DNA from: Azorhizobium oxalatiphilum
GTDB taxonomy: Bacteria > Pseudomonadota > Alphaproteobacteria > Rhizobiales > Xanthobacteraceae
Direction: 5' to 3'
Length of the DNA stretch: 64,000 bases
Assembly (NCBI RefSeq): GCF_014635325.1
Contig: NZ_BMCT01000001.1
Coordinates: 711,743-775,742, forward strand
Shown: piece after piece, positions 49,353-58,437 of the stretch
How positions within the stretch are numbered: the stretch's first letter is position 1
How the letters are laid out: every line of letters starts with the position of its first letter
The notes under the pieces: generated by a model
What the model saw: the letters and a program-made list of their open reading frames with translations, nothing else
The model's database searches: none
Told to the model about the DNA's origin: nothing
Program-made: the position numbers and the translations under genes

Positions 49353-50969
49353 TCACATCTCCACCTGCGTGAAATCCACGTACCAGCTCTGCGGCTGCAC
49401 CATCTTCTTCACCTTCGGGCCGAGGCCGCGCGGGGCCACGTCGTGGCCGATCCACACCACGAGGCTGTCGTCCACCACCTTGCTGTGCAACTCGCCCAGC
49501 AGCTTGTCCTGCGCGGCGGGCTCGAAGGTGGTGAGCATTTTCGCGATCAGCGCATCATAGGCCGGATCCTTGAACCCGCCCCAGTTGAAGCCGTTCGGCG
49601 CCGCATAGCGGCTGTCGAAGAAGCGGATGAAGGCGTTGAAGGGATCGAACGTGCCGCTGCTCATATAGAGCGCGGAGAGGCCCTTGTTGGCCGGCCCCTG
49701 CGCGCCCGCCCGCCAGCGGCCGAGCAGAGCGCCCCATTCCATCACGTCGAACTCCAGCTTCACGCCCACCTCGGCGAGGTTCTGCTGGATGAACTCGTTC
49801 ATGGGCAGCGGCTGCATCTGGCCGGAGCCGCTGGTGGAGATGCCCACCTTGAGAGCGAGCGGCTTGTCCGGCCCGTAGCCCACCTCCTTGAGCAGGCGCT
49901 TGGCCTCCGCGGGGTCGTAGCGGATCTTGAAGCCGGGATTGCCGAACCACGGATGGCCCGGCGGCACGCTGCCCACGGCGGGGATCATCATGCCGCCCAG
50001 CAGTTCCTTCATGCCCTCGCGATCGATGGCGAGGTTGACGGCCTTGCGCACCTTCACGTCGGCGAAGGGCGAGTCCGGCTGGAAGCTCAGCATGTAGGAG
50101 ATGTAGTGCGGATAGATGTTGCTGGCGATGGTGTTGCCGGCCGCCTTCAGCGCCGGGATCTGATCCGGCGCCGGGGCCTCGATCCAGTCCACCTGTCCGG
50201 AGAGCAAGGCGGCGGTGCGGGCGGAGGGCTCGGGGATGGGCAGCAGCACGAGGCTGTCGATCTTCGGCTTGCGGGTCTTGTCCCAATAGTCCGTATTGGC
50301 CACCAGCTCGGCCCGCTCGCGCGGCACGAAGGATGTGAGCCTGAACGGGCCGGTGCCGGAGGGGGCGGCGGCGAACTTGTCCCAGTTGCTGCCGAGCTTT
50401 TCGAACTGGGCGGGGCTGGAGATCAGCAGGAAGGTGAGCTGATAGGGGAAGAAGGAATCCACCTCCTTGGTGGTGATCTCCACGGTGAGATCGTCCACCT
50501 TGCGCCATGAGGCGGCGGAGGACAGGCGGCTTCTCACCTGCGCCGCCTGCTTGGCGTCATACTGCGGCGCCTTGTCATTGAGCAGCTTCTCAAGATTCCA
50601 GATCACCGCGTCGGCGGTGAAGGCGGAGCCGTCGTGGAACTTCACGCCGGGCCGCAGCTTCAGCACCCATTTCTTCGGATCCTTGGGGTCCACGCTCCAG
50701 CTCTCGGCGAGGCCGGGCACCAGCTTGGCGGGGGCCTTCTCCTGCGTCAGATCCCAGGCCACCAGCGGGTCATAAATGGTGTAGCCGGTGGCGCGGAAAC
50801 CCTCGAAGCCGTTGTCCGGGCCGCCGGTGGTGAGTGGAATGTCAGCAGCCGTCATGGCCACCCGCAGCACCTTCTTCTCGTCCGCCGCGAAGGCCGGCCC
50901 CGAGAGGCCGGAAGACAATGCGAGCATGCCGGCGCCTACCATGACCTGCCGCCGTGTAATCCCCGTCAT
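49353..50969 (-). CDS. Oligopeptide/opine-type ABC transporter substrate-binding protein (SBP_bac_5), 538 aa
   Basis: A twin-arginine-like signal (TRRQVMVGAGMLALSSGLSG, then PAFAAD) precedes a family-5 binding domain (LVPGLAESWSVDPKDPKKWV, LRPGVKFHDGSAFTADAVIW, APSGTGPFRLTSFVPRERAE, VRKAVNLAIDREGMKELLGG). Such proteins bind peptides, opines, nickel chelates or glutathione in the periplasm. No permease or ATPase genes accompany it here. It follows the MFS gene of the second hydantoinase operon after 123 bases on the same strand, so it may be the last gene of that operon or an orphan. Confidence 0.85.
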   Translation of the reverse strand: MTGITRRQVMVGAGMLALSSGLSGPAFAADEKKVLRVAMTAADIPLTTGGPDNGFEGFRATGYTIYDPLVAWDLTQEKAPAKLVPGLAESWSVDPKDPKKWVLKLRPGVKFHDGSAFTADAVIWNLEKLLNDKAPQYDAKQAAQVRSRLSSAASWRKVDDLTVEITTKEVDSFFPYQLTFLLISSPAQFEKLGSNWDKFAAAPSGTGPFRLTSFVPRERAELVANTDYWDKTRKPKIDSLVLLPIPEPSARTAALLSGQVDWIEAPAPDQIPALKAAGNTIASNIYPHYISYMLSFQPDSPFADVKVRKAVNLAIDREGMKELLGGMMIPAVGSVPPGHPWFGNPGFKIRYDPAEAKRLLKEVGYGPDKPLALKVGISTSGSGQMQPLPMNEFIQQNLAEVGVKLEFDVMEWGALLGRWRAGAQGPANKGLSALYMSSGTFDPFNAFIRFFDSRYAAPNGFNWGGFKDPAYDALIAKMLTTFEPAAQDKLLGELHSKVVDDSLVVWIGHDVAPRGLGPKVKKMVQPQSWYVDFTQVEM

Positions 50970-51092
50970 GCGCCTGCTCCGTCCGTCTGAATGGTGGTGA
51001 AGAGGTGGTGTGTTTTAGAGTTCTGTATCCAGTGTTCAGTCAAAGCATGCATCGTGCCAACTGCGTCGGTAGCCGCGTCCGGCGTCAAAAAC

Positions 51093-52292
51093 TCAAACGT
51101 TCTGAACGGGTTCGCGCCAGAAGACGATGGCAATGAGGCCGGCGGCCACCTGAATGGTGATGGCGAGGAGCGCGCAGGCGGTCCAGCCGCCCGCCGCATA
51201 GGCATAGCCGGTCAGAAAAGCGCCAGCGCCGCCGCCGGCATAATAACAGGCGAGATAGAGGCCCGCGGCGGTGGAGCGGTTGCTGCCGGCCTTGAGCCCC
51301 ACATAGCTGGTGGAGGTGGACTGGCAGAGGAACATGGCGAGGCACAGCAGGGTGAGGCCCACGCCCATCACCCAGAGCTGCGGCATCAGGGTGAGCGCGA
51401 TGCCCAGCGCCGCCACTACGGTGGCTCCCGCCAGCGTGCGGCGCTGGCCGAAGCGGTCGATGGCCCGGCCCGAGAAGGGGGTGGCCGCAGCGCCGATCAC
51501 ATAGGAGATGAACAGCCCGCCCAGCGCTGCCGGCGTGAGCAGATAGGGGGGAGCTGCGAGCCGGAACGGCAGATAGGTGAAGACCGCCACTTGCGAGAAC
51601 AGGATGCCGAAGCCGATGACGAAGCAGGAGACGAGGCGCGGGTTTTTCAGATGCGCCGCCATGCCCCGCACGGACTGCGACAGCCGCGTCGCCGCCACGA
51701 ATTTTTGCGAGGGCGGCATGAGGAAGAACACGCCCATGGCCGCGAGCAGATTGACCGCGCCCAGCGCCAGAAAGGCCGAGTGCCAGTCGCCATATTCGGC
51801 GGTCAGCGAGCCGATCATGCGCCCGCAGAAGCCGCCGGTGACATTGGCGGTGACATAGAGCGCCGTCACCCGCCCGCGCTCGGAGGGGGCGGTTTCCTCG
51901 GCGATATAGGCGAGCGTGGCGGCGAACACCGCCGGCATGAACAGGCCCTGCAGGAAGCGCAGCAGCAGCAGCGCATCGAGGCTGCGCGCCAGCGTGGAGA
52001 GCAAAGTGGGAAGCGCGATGCCCAGCATGGATCCGAGGATGGCGCCGCGCCGGCCGAAGCGATCGGACACCGCGCCCGCGAACGGCGCCGCCAGCCCCAC
52101 CGCCACGGCGGTGACGGTGAGCAGCAATGCCGCGCGGGTGGGCGAGATGTTCAGCTCGGTGCTGATCAGCGGCAGGATGGCCTGCGGGGCATAGAGGTTC
52201 AGCATGGAGCCGAACCCCGCGATCATGATGGCGAGATTGCGCTGCCCGCGCAGGGCATCCGCGCCCTCAGAGCGCGACAAGGTTGAGTTCAC
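51093..52292 (-). CDS. MFS transporter (YnfM/arabinose-efflux-like), 399 aa
   Basis: Twelve-span major facilitator. Seen are ISPTRAALLLTVTAVAVGLA, the A-motif-like GAVSDRFGRRGAIL, LQGLFMPAVFAATLAYIAEE, and the second-half A-motif GRAIDRFGQRRTL. It may export a pathway product or import the substrate. The gene start overlaps the end of hyuA by 26 bases, so it belongs to the GntR-controlled operon. Confidence 0.85.
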   Translation of the reverse strand: MNSTLSRSEGADALRGQRNLAIMIAGFGSMLNLYAPQAILPLISTELNISPTRAALLLTVTAVAVGLAAPFAGAVSDRFGRRGAILGSMLGIALPTLLSTLARSLDALLLLRFLQGLFMPAVFAATLAYIAEETAPSERGRVTALYVTANVTGGFCGRMIGSLTAEYGDWHSAFLALGAVNLLAAMGVFFLMPPSQKFVAATRLSQSVRGMAAHLKNPRLVSCFVIGFGILFSQVAVFTYLPFRLAAPPYLLTPAALGGLFISYVIGAAATPFSGRAIDRFGQRRTLAGATVVAALGIALTLMPQLWVMGVGLTLLCLAMFLCQSTSTSYVGLKAGSNRSTAAGLYLACYYAGGGAGAFLTGYAYAAGGWTACALLAITIQVAAGLIAIVFWREPVQNV

Positions 52293-54291
52293 CGATGGCC
52301 CCGCGCGTCAGCCGCCAGCCGGGCGGCAGGAAGGTGGTGGAGGACATCTCCTCGATGATGGCCGGGCCGGTGATCTTGGTCTCCGCGCGCAGGTCGTCGC
52401 GGTTCCACACCGGGCAGGCGATCTCCGACCCGCCGTGCACCACTGTGCGGGTGCCTGCCGCCGTGCCGCTGCCGTCAGCTGAGGAGGCCCAGGCGGGCGT
52501 CTCGATGGGGATGCGGCCGACGAGGCGGATGTTCACCAGCTGGGTGGCCCGGTCGCGGTCGCGCCGGCCGTATTCACGCTCGAAGGCGGTTTCGAACAGC
52601 TCGATCACCTCCGCCGCCGATGCGCCCTCCGGCACGATGATCGTCAGCTCATGAGCCTGCCCCTGATAGCGCAGGTCGAACTGGCGCTCGAAGGCAAGCC
52701 GCTCCACCGCCGCGCCCTCGGCGGAAAATTCCGTGCGGATGGCGGCGGCGAGGCGCTGGAAGCGCGCCTCCACGCCTGCCAGCAGGTCCGCATCGAGCAG
52801 GCCGAGCACGGTCTCGCCCTTGTCCTTGGCGAGCGTGGAGCAGAGCGCGCCGAAGGCCGAGAAGGCGCCCGGCGCGGGCGGCACGATCACATGGGCGATG
52901 CCTGCCGCCGCCGCCACTTCGCAGGCATGCAGCGGGCCGGCGCCGCCATAGCAGAGCAGCGCGAAGTCGCGCGGATCGAAGCCGCGCGCCACCGAGATTT
53001 CATGCACGGCGGAGGCCATCCGGGCGATGCCCAGCGCCAGCACCGCTTCCGCCATGGCGGGGGCGGCGAGCGCGGCGGGCACCGCGATGGTGTTCATGGC
53101 CTCAACGGCCAGTTCTTTGTCGATGCGCAGCGAGCGGCCGAGTTCCTGCCCCGAGCCGAGGCGGCCCAGCACCACATTGGCGTCGGTGACGGTGGGGCGC
53201 GTGCCGCCGCGCCCATAAGCGGCGGGGCCGGGAACCGCGCCCGCGCTCTCGGGGCCGAGCTGGAGGCTGCCGCCGGCATCGAGCGCGGCGATGCTGCCGC
53301 CGCCAGCACCGACGGTGTGGATCTCCAACTGCGGCAGGCGCACCACGAGGCCGTCCAGCAGCGTCTCGCGTTTCAGCGGGAACTGGGCGTCGGCGATCAG
53401 CGCCACGTCGGTGCTGGTGCCGCCCATGTCATAGGTGATGAGGTTGGGCTGGCTGACCGCCTGCGCCAGATGCACGGCGGCGGCGACGCCCGCCGCAGGG
53501 CCGGAGAGCACGGTGCGCACGGGCTCGCTCATCACCGCCGTGGTGGAGAGCAGGCCGCCGTGGGAGGCCACCGTGTAGAAGCCGGTATCGGGATTGCGGG
53601 CTTTCACCGCCTGCGTCAGGCGCTCCACATAAGCGGCCATCACCGGCTGCACATAGCCATTGATGGCGGCAGCGGAGAAGCGCTCGAACTCGCGGATCTC
53701 GTTCAGCACCTGCGTGGAGGTGGTGACATGGGCAAAATGGCGGCGGAAGACGCGGGCCGCGGCCTCCTCGTTCGCCGGATTGCGGAAAGCGTTGATGAAG
53801 CCGATGGACACCGCCTCGATGTCGCCGCGCACGGCCAACGCCTGCGCCAGCTGTTCGATGGCGGCTTCGTCCAGCGGCAGGCTCACACTGCCGTCGGCCT
53901 CGGTGCGCTCCGGCACGGTGAGGCGATGTCGCCGCTCCACCAGCGGAGCGGAGCGCTTGAAATAGGGGTCGTAGAGCGTGCGCGGCACGAGGCGCGTGGT
54001 GCGTCCCAGCTCCAGCACATCGCGAAACCCCTCGGTGGTGATGAAGGCGATCTTCGATCCCCGCCGCTCCAGCAGGGCATTGGTGGCGACCGTGGTGCCG
54101 TGCACCAGCACGGCCACCTGTTCGGGCGCCAGTTCCGCCTTGTCGAGGGCGCCGATGACGGCCACGTCCGGCGCCGCCCGGTTGGACGGCACCTTCACCG
54201 CGAAGGTGGCGCCGTTCTCGGCATCATAGACCGCAAGGTCGGTGAAGGTGCCGCCGACATCGATGCCGACGAGAAAGCGGGAGGGCTTCAC
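52267..54291 (-). CDS. hyuA: Hydantoinase A / oxoprolinase-type subunit, 674 aa (second system)
   Basis: HyuA family: FLVGIDVGGTFTDLAVYDAE, VLVHGTTVATNALLERRGSK, LITYDMGGTSTDVALIADAQ, VGAGGGSIAALDAGGSLQLG and YGRGGTRPTVTDANVVLGRL. It supplies the ATP-dependent half of a cyclic-amide-opening enzyme with HyuB two genes upstream. A GTG at 54291 (VKPSRFLVG) is taken as start, since the frame further upstream runs into the aminotransferase gene. It is related to but clearly distinct from the first HyuA in the window. Confidence 0.88.
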   Translation of the reverse strand: MKPSRFLVGIDVGGTFTDLAVYDAENGATFAVKVPSNRAAPDVAVIGALDKAELAPEQVAVLVHGTTVATNALLERRGSKIAFITTEGFRDVLELGRTTRLVPRTLYDPYFKRSAPLVERRHRLTVPERTEADGSVSLPLDEAAIEQLAQALAVRGDIEAVSIGFINAFRNPANEEAAARVFRRHFAHVTTSTQVLNEIREFERFSAAAINGYVQPVMAAYVERLTQAVKARNPDTGFYTVASHGGLLSTTAVMSEPVRTVLSGPAAGVAAAVHLAQAVSQPNLITYDMGGTSTDVALIADAQFPLKRETLLDGLVVRLPQLEIHTVGAGGGSIAALDAGGSLQLGPESAGAVPGPAAYGRGGTRPTVTDANVVLGRLGSGQELGRSLRIDKELAVEAMNTIAVPAALAAPAMAEAVLALGIARMASAVHEISVARGFDPRDFALLCYGGAGPLHACEVAAAAGIAHVIVPPAPGAFSAFGALCSTLAKDKGETVLGLLDADLLAGVEARFQRLAAAIRTEFSAEGAAVERLAFERQFDLRYQGQAHELTIIVPEGASAAEVIELFETAFEREYGRRDRDRATQLVNIRLVGRIPIETPAWASSADGSGTAAGTRTVVHGGSEIACPVWNRDDLRAETKITGPAIIEEMSSTTFLPPGWRLTRGAIGELNLVAL

Positions 54292-54305
54292 GGATGACTG
54301 CCCGC

Positions 54306-55658
54306 TCAGTTCTTGAAGGTGCGGCAGGCGCGGTCCGCCGCCGCGAAGGTCTGCTCCAGCTCCGCATCGGTGTGCGTGATGGAGATGAAGCGCCGGTTGT
54401 TGGGCAGCAGGAAGATGCCGTTGCGGAACATCTCGCACTCGAAGGCGGCGAGCTTCTTCAGATCGGTGGCGGCGGTGTCGCGATAGTTCTGCGGCACCTT
54501 GTCGGAGAAGAGGGCGTGCCACATGGGGCCTTCGCCGAAGACGGTGATGCCCATGTCATGGCGGTCGAACACCTCCTGCAGGCCGGCGCGCAGCTTGTCG
54601 GCCATGGCGAAGACGTTGGTGTAGACGCCCGGCTGCTCCAGCACGTCCAGCGTGGCAAGGCCGGCGGCGCTGCCCAGCATGTGCCCCTGCAGGGTGCCGT
54701 TCTGATAGACGTAGGCTGGCGTGCCCTTCTTGCCGGGATCGGCCTGATCCATGATGTCGGCCCGGCCCGCGACCGCGCCCACGGGCAGGCCGCCGCCAAT
54801 GATCTTGCCATAGGTGGCAAGGTCCGGCGTGATGCCGAAATATTCCTGCGCGCCGCCCAGCGCATAGCGGAAGCCGGTCACCACCTCGTCGAGGATCATC
54901 ACCACGCCGTGCTTGGCGGTGAGCTCGCGCACGGCTTCGAGGAAGCCGGGCACCGGCGAGATGATGCGCTGGATCGGCTCCACGATCACCGCCGCCAGTT
55001 CGTGCGCATGCTCGGCGATGAGAGAGGCGAAGGTGTCGATGTCGTTATAGGGCGCCACCAGCATGAGGTCCTGCACCTCGCGCGGGATGCCGGCGGTGTC
55101 GGGCACGGGGGAGGGGAAGTTGGCCAGCGTCTTGGGGGAGGTGGAGAGCTGGGCATAATCATGGGTGCCGTGATAGGCGCCCTCGAACTTCAGGATCTTG
55201 GACTTGCCGGTGAAGCCGCGGGCAAGGCGGATGGCGTGGAAGGTGGATTCCGAGCCCGAAGTGGTGAAGCGGATGCGCTCGGCGCAGGGCAGCAGCGGCT
55301 GCAGGCGCCGCGCCAGCACCACCGCCGGCTCATTGAGATAGGCGAAGAAATGCAGGCCGCGCGCGGCCTGATCCGCCACCGCCTTGGCGATCGCCTGCGG
55401 CGCATGGCCGAGGAACAGCGTGCCAGAGCCGAGCACGTAATCAATATATTCGTTGCCCGAGGCATCCCAGAAGCGCGGGCCGGCGCCATGGCTGTAGACG
55501 AAGCGCAGATCCTCGGGCAGCGCATTGCCGCCGAGCACGCCGCCGGGCAGCAGGGCCTTGGCATCGGCGATCTCGTCGCGCTCGACGGGCGCCATGTTGC
55601 CGCCGCGCCCGAGCGCCGTGGCCGAAGTTGCAGCGAGGGAAGCGGTGGACGCGGTCAT
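54306..55658 (-). CDS. Class III aminotransferase (glutamate-1-semialdehyde aminomutase-like), 450 aa
   Basis: PLP enzyme of the HemL-like group. Seen are YIDYVLGSGTLFLGHAPQAI, FTTSGSESTFHAIRLARGFT, FEGAYHGTHDYAQLS, VVMILDEVVTGFRYALGGAQ (with the PLP-binding Asp) and LATYGKIIGGGLPVGAVAGR with the PLP lysine. Catabolic members of this group act on amino acids or beta-amino acids and are often mis-named HemL. Its place between hyuB and hyuA argues for catabolism of the amino acid set free from a cyclic amide rather than for tetrapyrrole synthesis. The ATGA overlap with the hyuB stop shows translational coupling. Confidence 0.82.
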   Translation of the reverse strand: MTASTASLAATSATALGRGGNMAPVERDEIADAKALLPGGVLGGNALPEDLRFVYSHGAGPRFWDASGNEYIDYVLGSGTLFLGHAPQAIAKAVADQAARGLHFFAYLNEPAVVLARRLQPLLPCAERIRFTTSGSESTFHAIRLARGFTGKSKILKFEGAYHGTHDYAQLSTSPKTLANFPSPVPDTAGIPREVQDLMLVAPYNDIDTFASLIAEHAHELAAVIVEPIQRIISPVPGFLEAVRELTAKHGVVMILDEVVTGFRYALGGAQEYFGITPDLATYGKIIGGGLPVGAVAGRADIMDQADPGKKGTPAYVYQNGTLQGHMLGSAAGLATLDVLEQPGVYTNVFAMADKLRAGLQEVFDRHDMGITVFGEGPMWHALFSDKVPQNYRDTAATDLKKLAAFECEMFRNGIFLLPNNRRFISITHTDAELEQTFAAADRACRTFKN

Positions 55659-57604
55659 GACGGGCTCCGTGCGGAGGGTTCGGCCATAGGGGCGAAGGTG
55701 GAGAGGCGGCGGATGCGCAGGGCGCCCTCCGCCGCGAAGCGTGCGGGCACGGCGATGGTGCCGGCGGGCAGATCGGCGGAAACCGCGCGCACCCAGAGGC
55801 GGATGGCGGGGCCGAGATCGGCGGCAAGCTCGATCAGGTTTCCGGGCGCGGCGTCGAGCGCCGTCGCGAGGTCCGGTGCGAGCCGGCAGGCGGCGTCATC
55901 TAGCGCCGGATCAACGCTGAGGCGGGCGCGGGGCGGCGCGCTGCGATAGGGGGCGGCGCCGGCCTCGCTCACATAGCCGTCGGCGAGATCGGCGGCGAGG
56001 GGGCCTTTTGCGCGCGCCAGCGGATCGCCGCAGCCGCCGCCGCCGGAACTCTCCATCACCACCACGTCGCCGGGGAGAAGCGGGAAGTTGGCGATCTTGC
56101 CGGGGAAGGCGCTGGGCAGGAAGGTCTCGCCCGCGCGGCGCACGGTGTAGCGGTTGGGCGCGCCGGAGGCGCCGCCATTCACGCCCGCCGGCGGCACGAT
56201 GTTGCGGTCGGAAAGCACGGAGAGGCGAGCATCGTCGGCCAGCACCTCCACCTCGCGCACGAGGCCGCAGCCGCCGCGATGGCGGCCGGGGCCGCCGCTG
56301 TCGGGGCGGATCTCGTTCTTCAGGATGCGCAGCGGATAGACCGTCTCCAGCACTTCGGTGGATTGGATGGAGACGTTCTCGCCCTCGTTGAAGGCGCGCA
56401 CGGCGGCATTGCCGTCGCTGTCGCCCCAGGCGCCGGTGCCGCCGGAGGGATACTCATAGAAGATGAAGTCGCGGCTGCCGATATAGGTGTGGTTGGAGGT
56501 GCCGCGCACGTCGCCGGTCATGCGCTCCGGCACCACCTTGCCCAGTGCGCCCATGACGGCGGCATCGCAGGCAAAGCGCACCTCATTGAGCCCGCCGCAG
56601 GGGGCAGGCGCACGGGCATTGACGATGGAGCCGTCCGGCAGCTTCACGGTGATGGCGCGCAGCGTGCCGGAGGTGATAGGGCCGGACGGATCGAGGAAGG
56701 ATTTCACCACGGTCAGCACCGAGGTGGGGGCGATGGCGGGGCCGGCGTTCAGCGGCGCGGAGACCATGGCGGAGGAGCCGGAAAAGTCCGCCTCCAGATG
56801 GCCGTCGCGCACGGTGAGCGCCACATCGACACGCAGCGGATGGGGCGTTGAGCCGTTGCCGTCCAGATAGCCCACATGGCGATAGGTGCCCTCGGGCAAG
56901 GCCGCGATGGCGGCGGACATGCGGCGGTGGGCGGCATCCAGAATGTCCTCGCCCGCATCCTCCACGGTTTCCAGGCCGTATTTGGCGGCAAGGTCGCGCA
57001 GGCGGCGTTCCGCCACCCGGCAGATGCCGAGCACGGAGTGGAAATCGGAGATGGCCTCGCGGGTTGCGCGCACATTGTCGAAGATCATGCGCATGACTTC
57101 GCAGTCACCCGAGCGCGCGACCTTCAGATAATTGAGCCGCAGCCCTTCCTGCAGGATGTCGGTGGCCGCGCCGTTGAGCGAGCCCGGCGACATGCCGCCC
57201 ACATCGCCCCAGTGCGAGCGCACCACCACATAGAAAACAGGCCGGCCCTGCGCATGGACCGGCCAGATGACCGCGATGTCGTTGAGATGGGTGCCGCCCG
57301 TATAGGGATCGTTGTGCAGCAGCAGGTCTTCGGGGTCGATGCTGCCATGGACCTTGAGCGCCCGCTCGATGGCGCCGGCCACCGGGATGATGTGGAAGGG
57401 ATGATCCTCGCCGGATTCGGCAATCAGCCGTCCCTTGCCGTCGATGAGGACACACGAAAAATCGTATCCCTCATAGATGATGGAGCTGTAGGACGAGCGC
57501 ACCATGGAGCGGCGCATCTCGCTGACGATGGAGGACAACGCCTCGCGGATCACCGCTGCGGTTGCCAGCGAAACCCGCCGCTGGGGCGCTGCGCGCTCAA
57601 GCAT
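55655..57604 (-). CDS. hyuB: Hydantoinase B / oxoprolinase-type subunit, 649 aa (second system)
   Basis: HyuB family: IREALSSIVSEMRRSMVRSS, GEDHPFHIIPVAGAIERAL, LHNDPYTGGTHLNDIAVIWP, WGDVGGMSPGSLNGAATDIL and VVMESSGGGGCGDPLARAKG. It is about 90 residues longer than the first HyuB because of a C-terminal domain (from about 560, after ADLADGYVSEAGAAPYRS) of unknown role. The start overlaps the GntR regulator stop by eight bases. Confidence 0.88.
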   Translation of the reverse strand: MLERAAPQRRVSLATAAVIREALSSIVSEMRRSMVRSSYSSIIYEGYDFSCVLIDGKGRLIAESGEDHPFHIIPVAGAIERALKVHGSIDPEDLLLHNDPYTGGTHLNDIAVIWPVHAQGRPVFYVVVRSHWGDVGGMSPGSLNGAATDILQEGLRLNYLKVARSGDCEVMRMIFDNVRATREAISDFHSVLGICRVAERRLRDLAAKYGLETVEDAGEDILDAAHRRMSAAIAALPEGTYRHVGYLDGNGSTPHPLRVDVALTVRDGHLEADFSGSSAMVSAPLNAGPAIAPTSVLTVVKSFLDPSGPITSGTLRAITVKLPDGSIVNARAPAPCGGLNEVRFACDAAVMGALGKVVPERMTGDVRGTSNHTYIGSRDFIFYEYPSGGTGAWGDSDGNAAVRAFNEGENVSIQSTEVLETVYPLRILKNEIRPDSGGPGRHRGGCGLVREVEVLADDARLSVLSDRNIVPPAGVNGGASGAPNRYTVRRAGETFLPSAFPGKIANFPLLPGDVVVMESSGGGGCGDPLARAKGPLAADLADGYVSEAGAAPYRSAPPRARLSVDPALDDAACRLAPDLATALDAAPGNLIELAADLGPAIRLWVRAVSADLPAGTIAVPARFAAEGALRIRRLSTFAPMAEPSARSPS

Positions 57605-58265
57605 CGATCAGGTTCCGGATGGTCTTCCAGGAGCGCTCGATCAGCTTCTCCGTCACCTTTTTCGCGCCGGTCTGGTTACGGTCCGAGATCATATCCACGA
57701 TCTCGCGCGAGCCTTCCACGGAGGCGGTCACGAGGTCCGGCGCGGTGGAATAGGCGAAATAGCGATAGCGCAGCGCGCGCTTGCCGATGCCTTCCAGCAG
57801 GCTCGCCAGCGTGCTGTTCGCGGCGGCATTGTGCACGAGGTCGGTGAAGGCCACGTTGGCGATGAAATAGCCCTTGATGTCGCCGCTCTTGAAGCAGCGC
57901 TCAAGATCATTCAGGCAGACGTTGAGGCGCGGGATCACGTCCGGATTGTGCATGGCGGCTGCCTGCGCAGCGGCGAGGCCCTCCAGCGGGATGCGGCACA
58001 TATAGATCTCGTCGAGGTCGCGCGCCGAGATGGGGGCGACCCGCACGCCGCGCCGCTCGTCGCGCACCAGCATGCCGTCGCGCTCCAGCCGGCGCAGCGC
58101 CTCGCGCACCGGCGAGCGGCTGACGCGGTAGCGCTCCGCCACCTCCTCTTCCACCACATGGGTTCCGGCCGGAAGCTCGCCGAAGACGATGGCGGATTCG
58201 AGCGCCTGCACGAGCTGGTCGGGCATGGCCCGGACCTGAATGTCGATGAGGGAGTCACGTAGCAT
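57597..58265 (-). CDS. GntR-family regulator with FCD domain, 222 aa
   Basis: An N-terminal winged helix-turn-helix (ELPAGTHVVEEEVAERYRVS then RSPVREALRRLERDGMLV) is followed by a C-terminal FCD ligand domain (ARDLDEIYMCRIPLEGLAAA, FHD-like helices to the end). FadR/FCD members sense organic acids and usually repress their own operon. It is the first gene of the hyuB-aminotransferase-hyuA-MFS operon. A palindrome lies directly before the start codon, with no room for a ribosome-binding site, so translation may be leaderless or begin at Met14. Confidence 0.88.
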   Translation of the reverse strand: MLRDSLIDIQVRAMPDQLVQALESAIVFGELPAGTHVVEEEVAERYRVSRSPVREALRRLERDGMLVRDERRGVRVAPISARDLDEIYMCRIPLEGLAAAQAAAMHNPDVIPRLNVCLNDLERCFKSGDIKGYFIANVAFTDLVHNAAANSTLASLLEGIGKRALRYRYFAYSTAPDLVTASVEGSREIVDMISDRNQTGAKKVTEKLIERSWKTIRNLIDA

Positions 58266-58267
58266 GT

Positions 58268-58290
58268 TTTTTGGGTACTGGATCCAAAAA
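58268..58290. promoter_or_regulatory. Candidate GntR operator
   Basis: TTTTTGG (58268-58274) and CCAAAAA (58284-58290) are perfect inverted arms nine bases apart, ending two bases before the GntR start codon. Position and symmetry fit an autoregulatory operator. Confidence 0.55.
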
Positions 58291-58387
58291 CCGAAGTCAA
58301 CGGACTCTTTGCCGCCATGTAGGGCGTGGCGCGAAATTAGGCATATGCATGCATGAGGGCTTGCGCGCGCAGGGCTTTCGCGACGCG

Positions 58388-58406
58388 GCCCGGCGGACAG
58401 CCGGGC
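58388..58406. terminator. Hairpin after the PAS-LuxR gene
   Basis: GCCCGGC (58388-58394) pairs with GCCGGGC (58400-58406) around five bases, about 30 bases after the stop codon of the leftward regulator gene. There is no T run, so factor-independent termination is uncertain. Confidence 0.35.
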
Positions 58407-58437
58407 GGGACAGGGCGGGAGAGGGGTGTGTGCGCCC

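Noticed and set aside
54292-54522. Longer HyuA start reaching into the aminotransferase gene
   Set aside because: The extra residues are Arg/His-rich out-of-frame translation of the aminotransferase. The family start VKPSRFLVGIDVGG begins at 54291.
54306-55658. Reading the class III aminotransferase as hemL for tetrapyrrole synthesis
   Set aside because: Alphaproteobacteria normally make 5-aminolevulinate by HemA from glycine and succinyl-CoA, and the gene is locked in a hydantoinase operon. A catabolic role is more likely.
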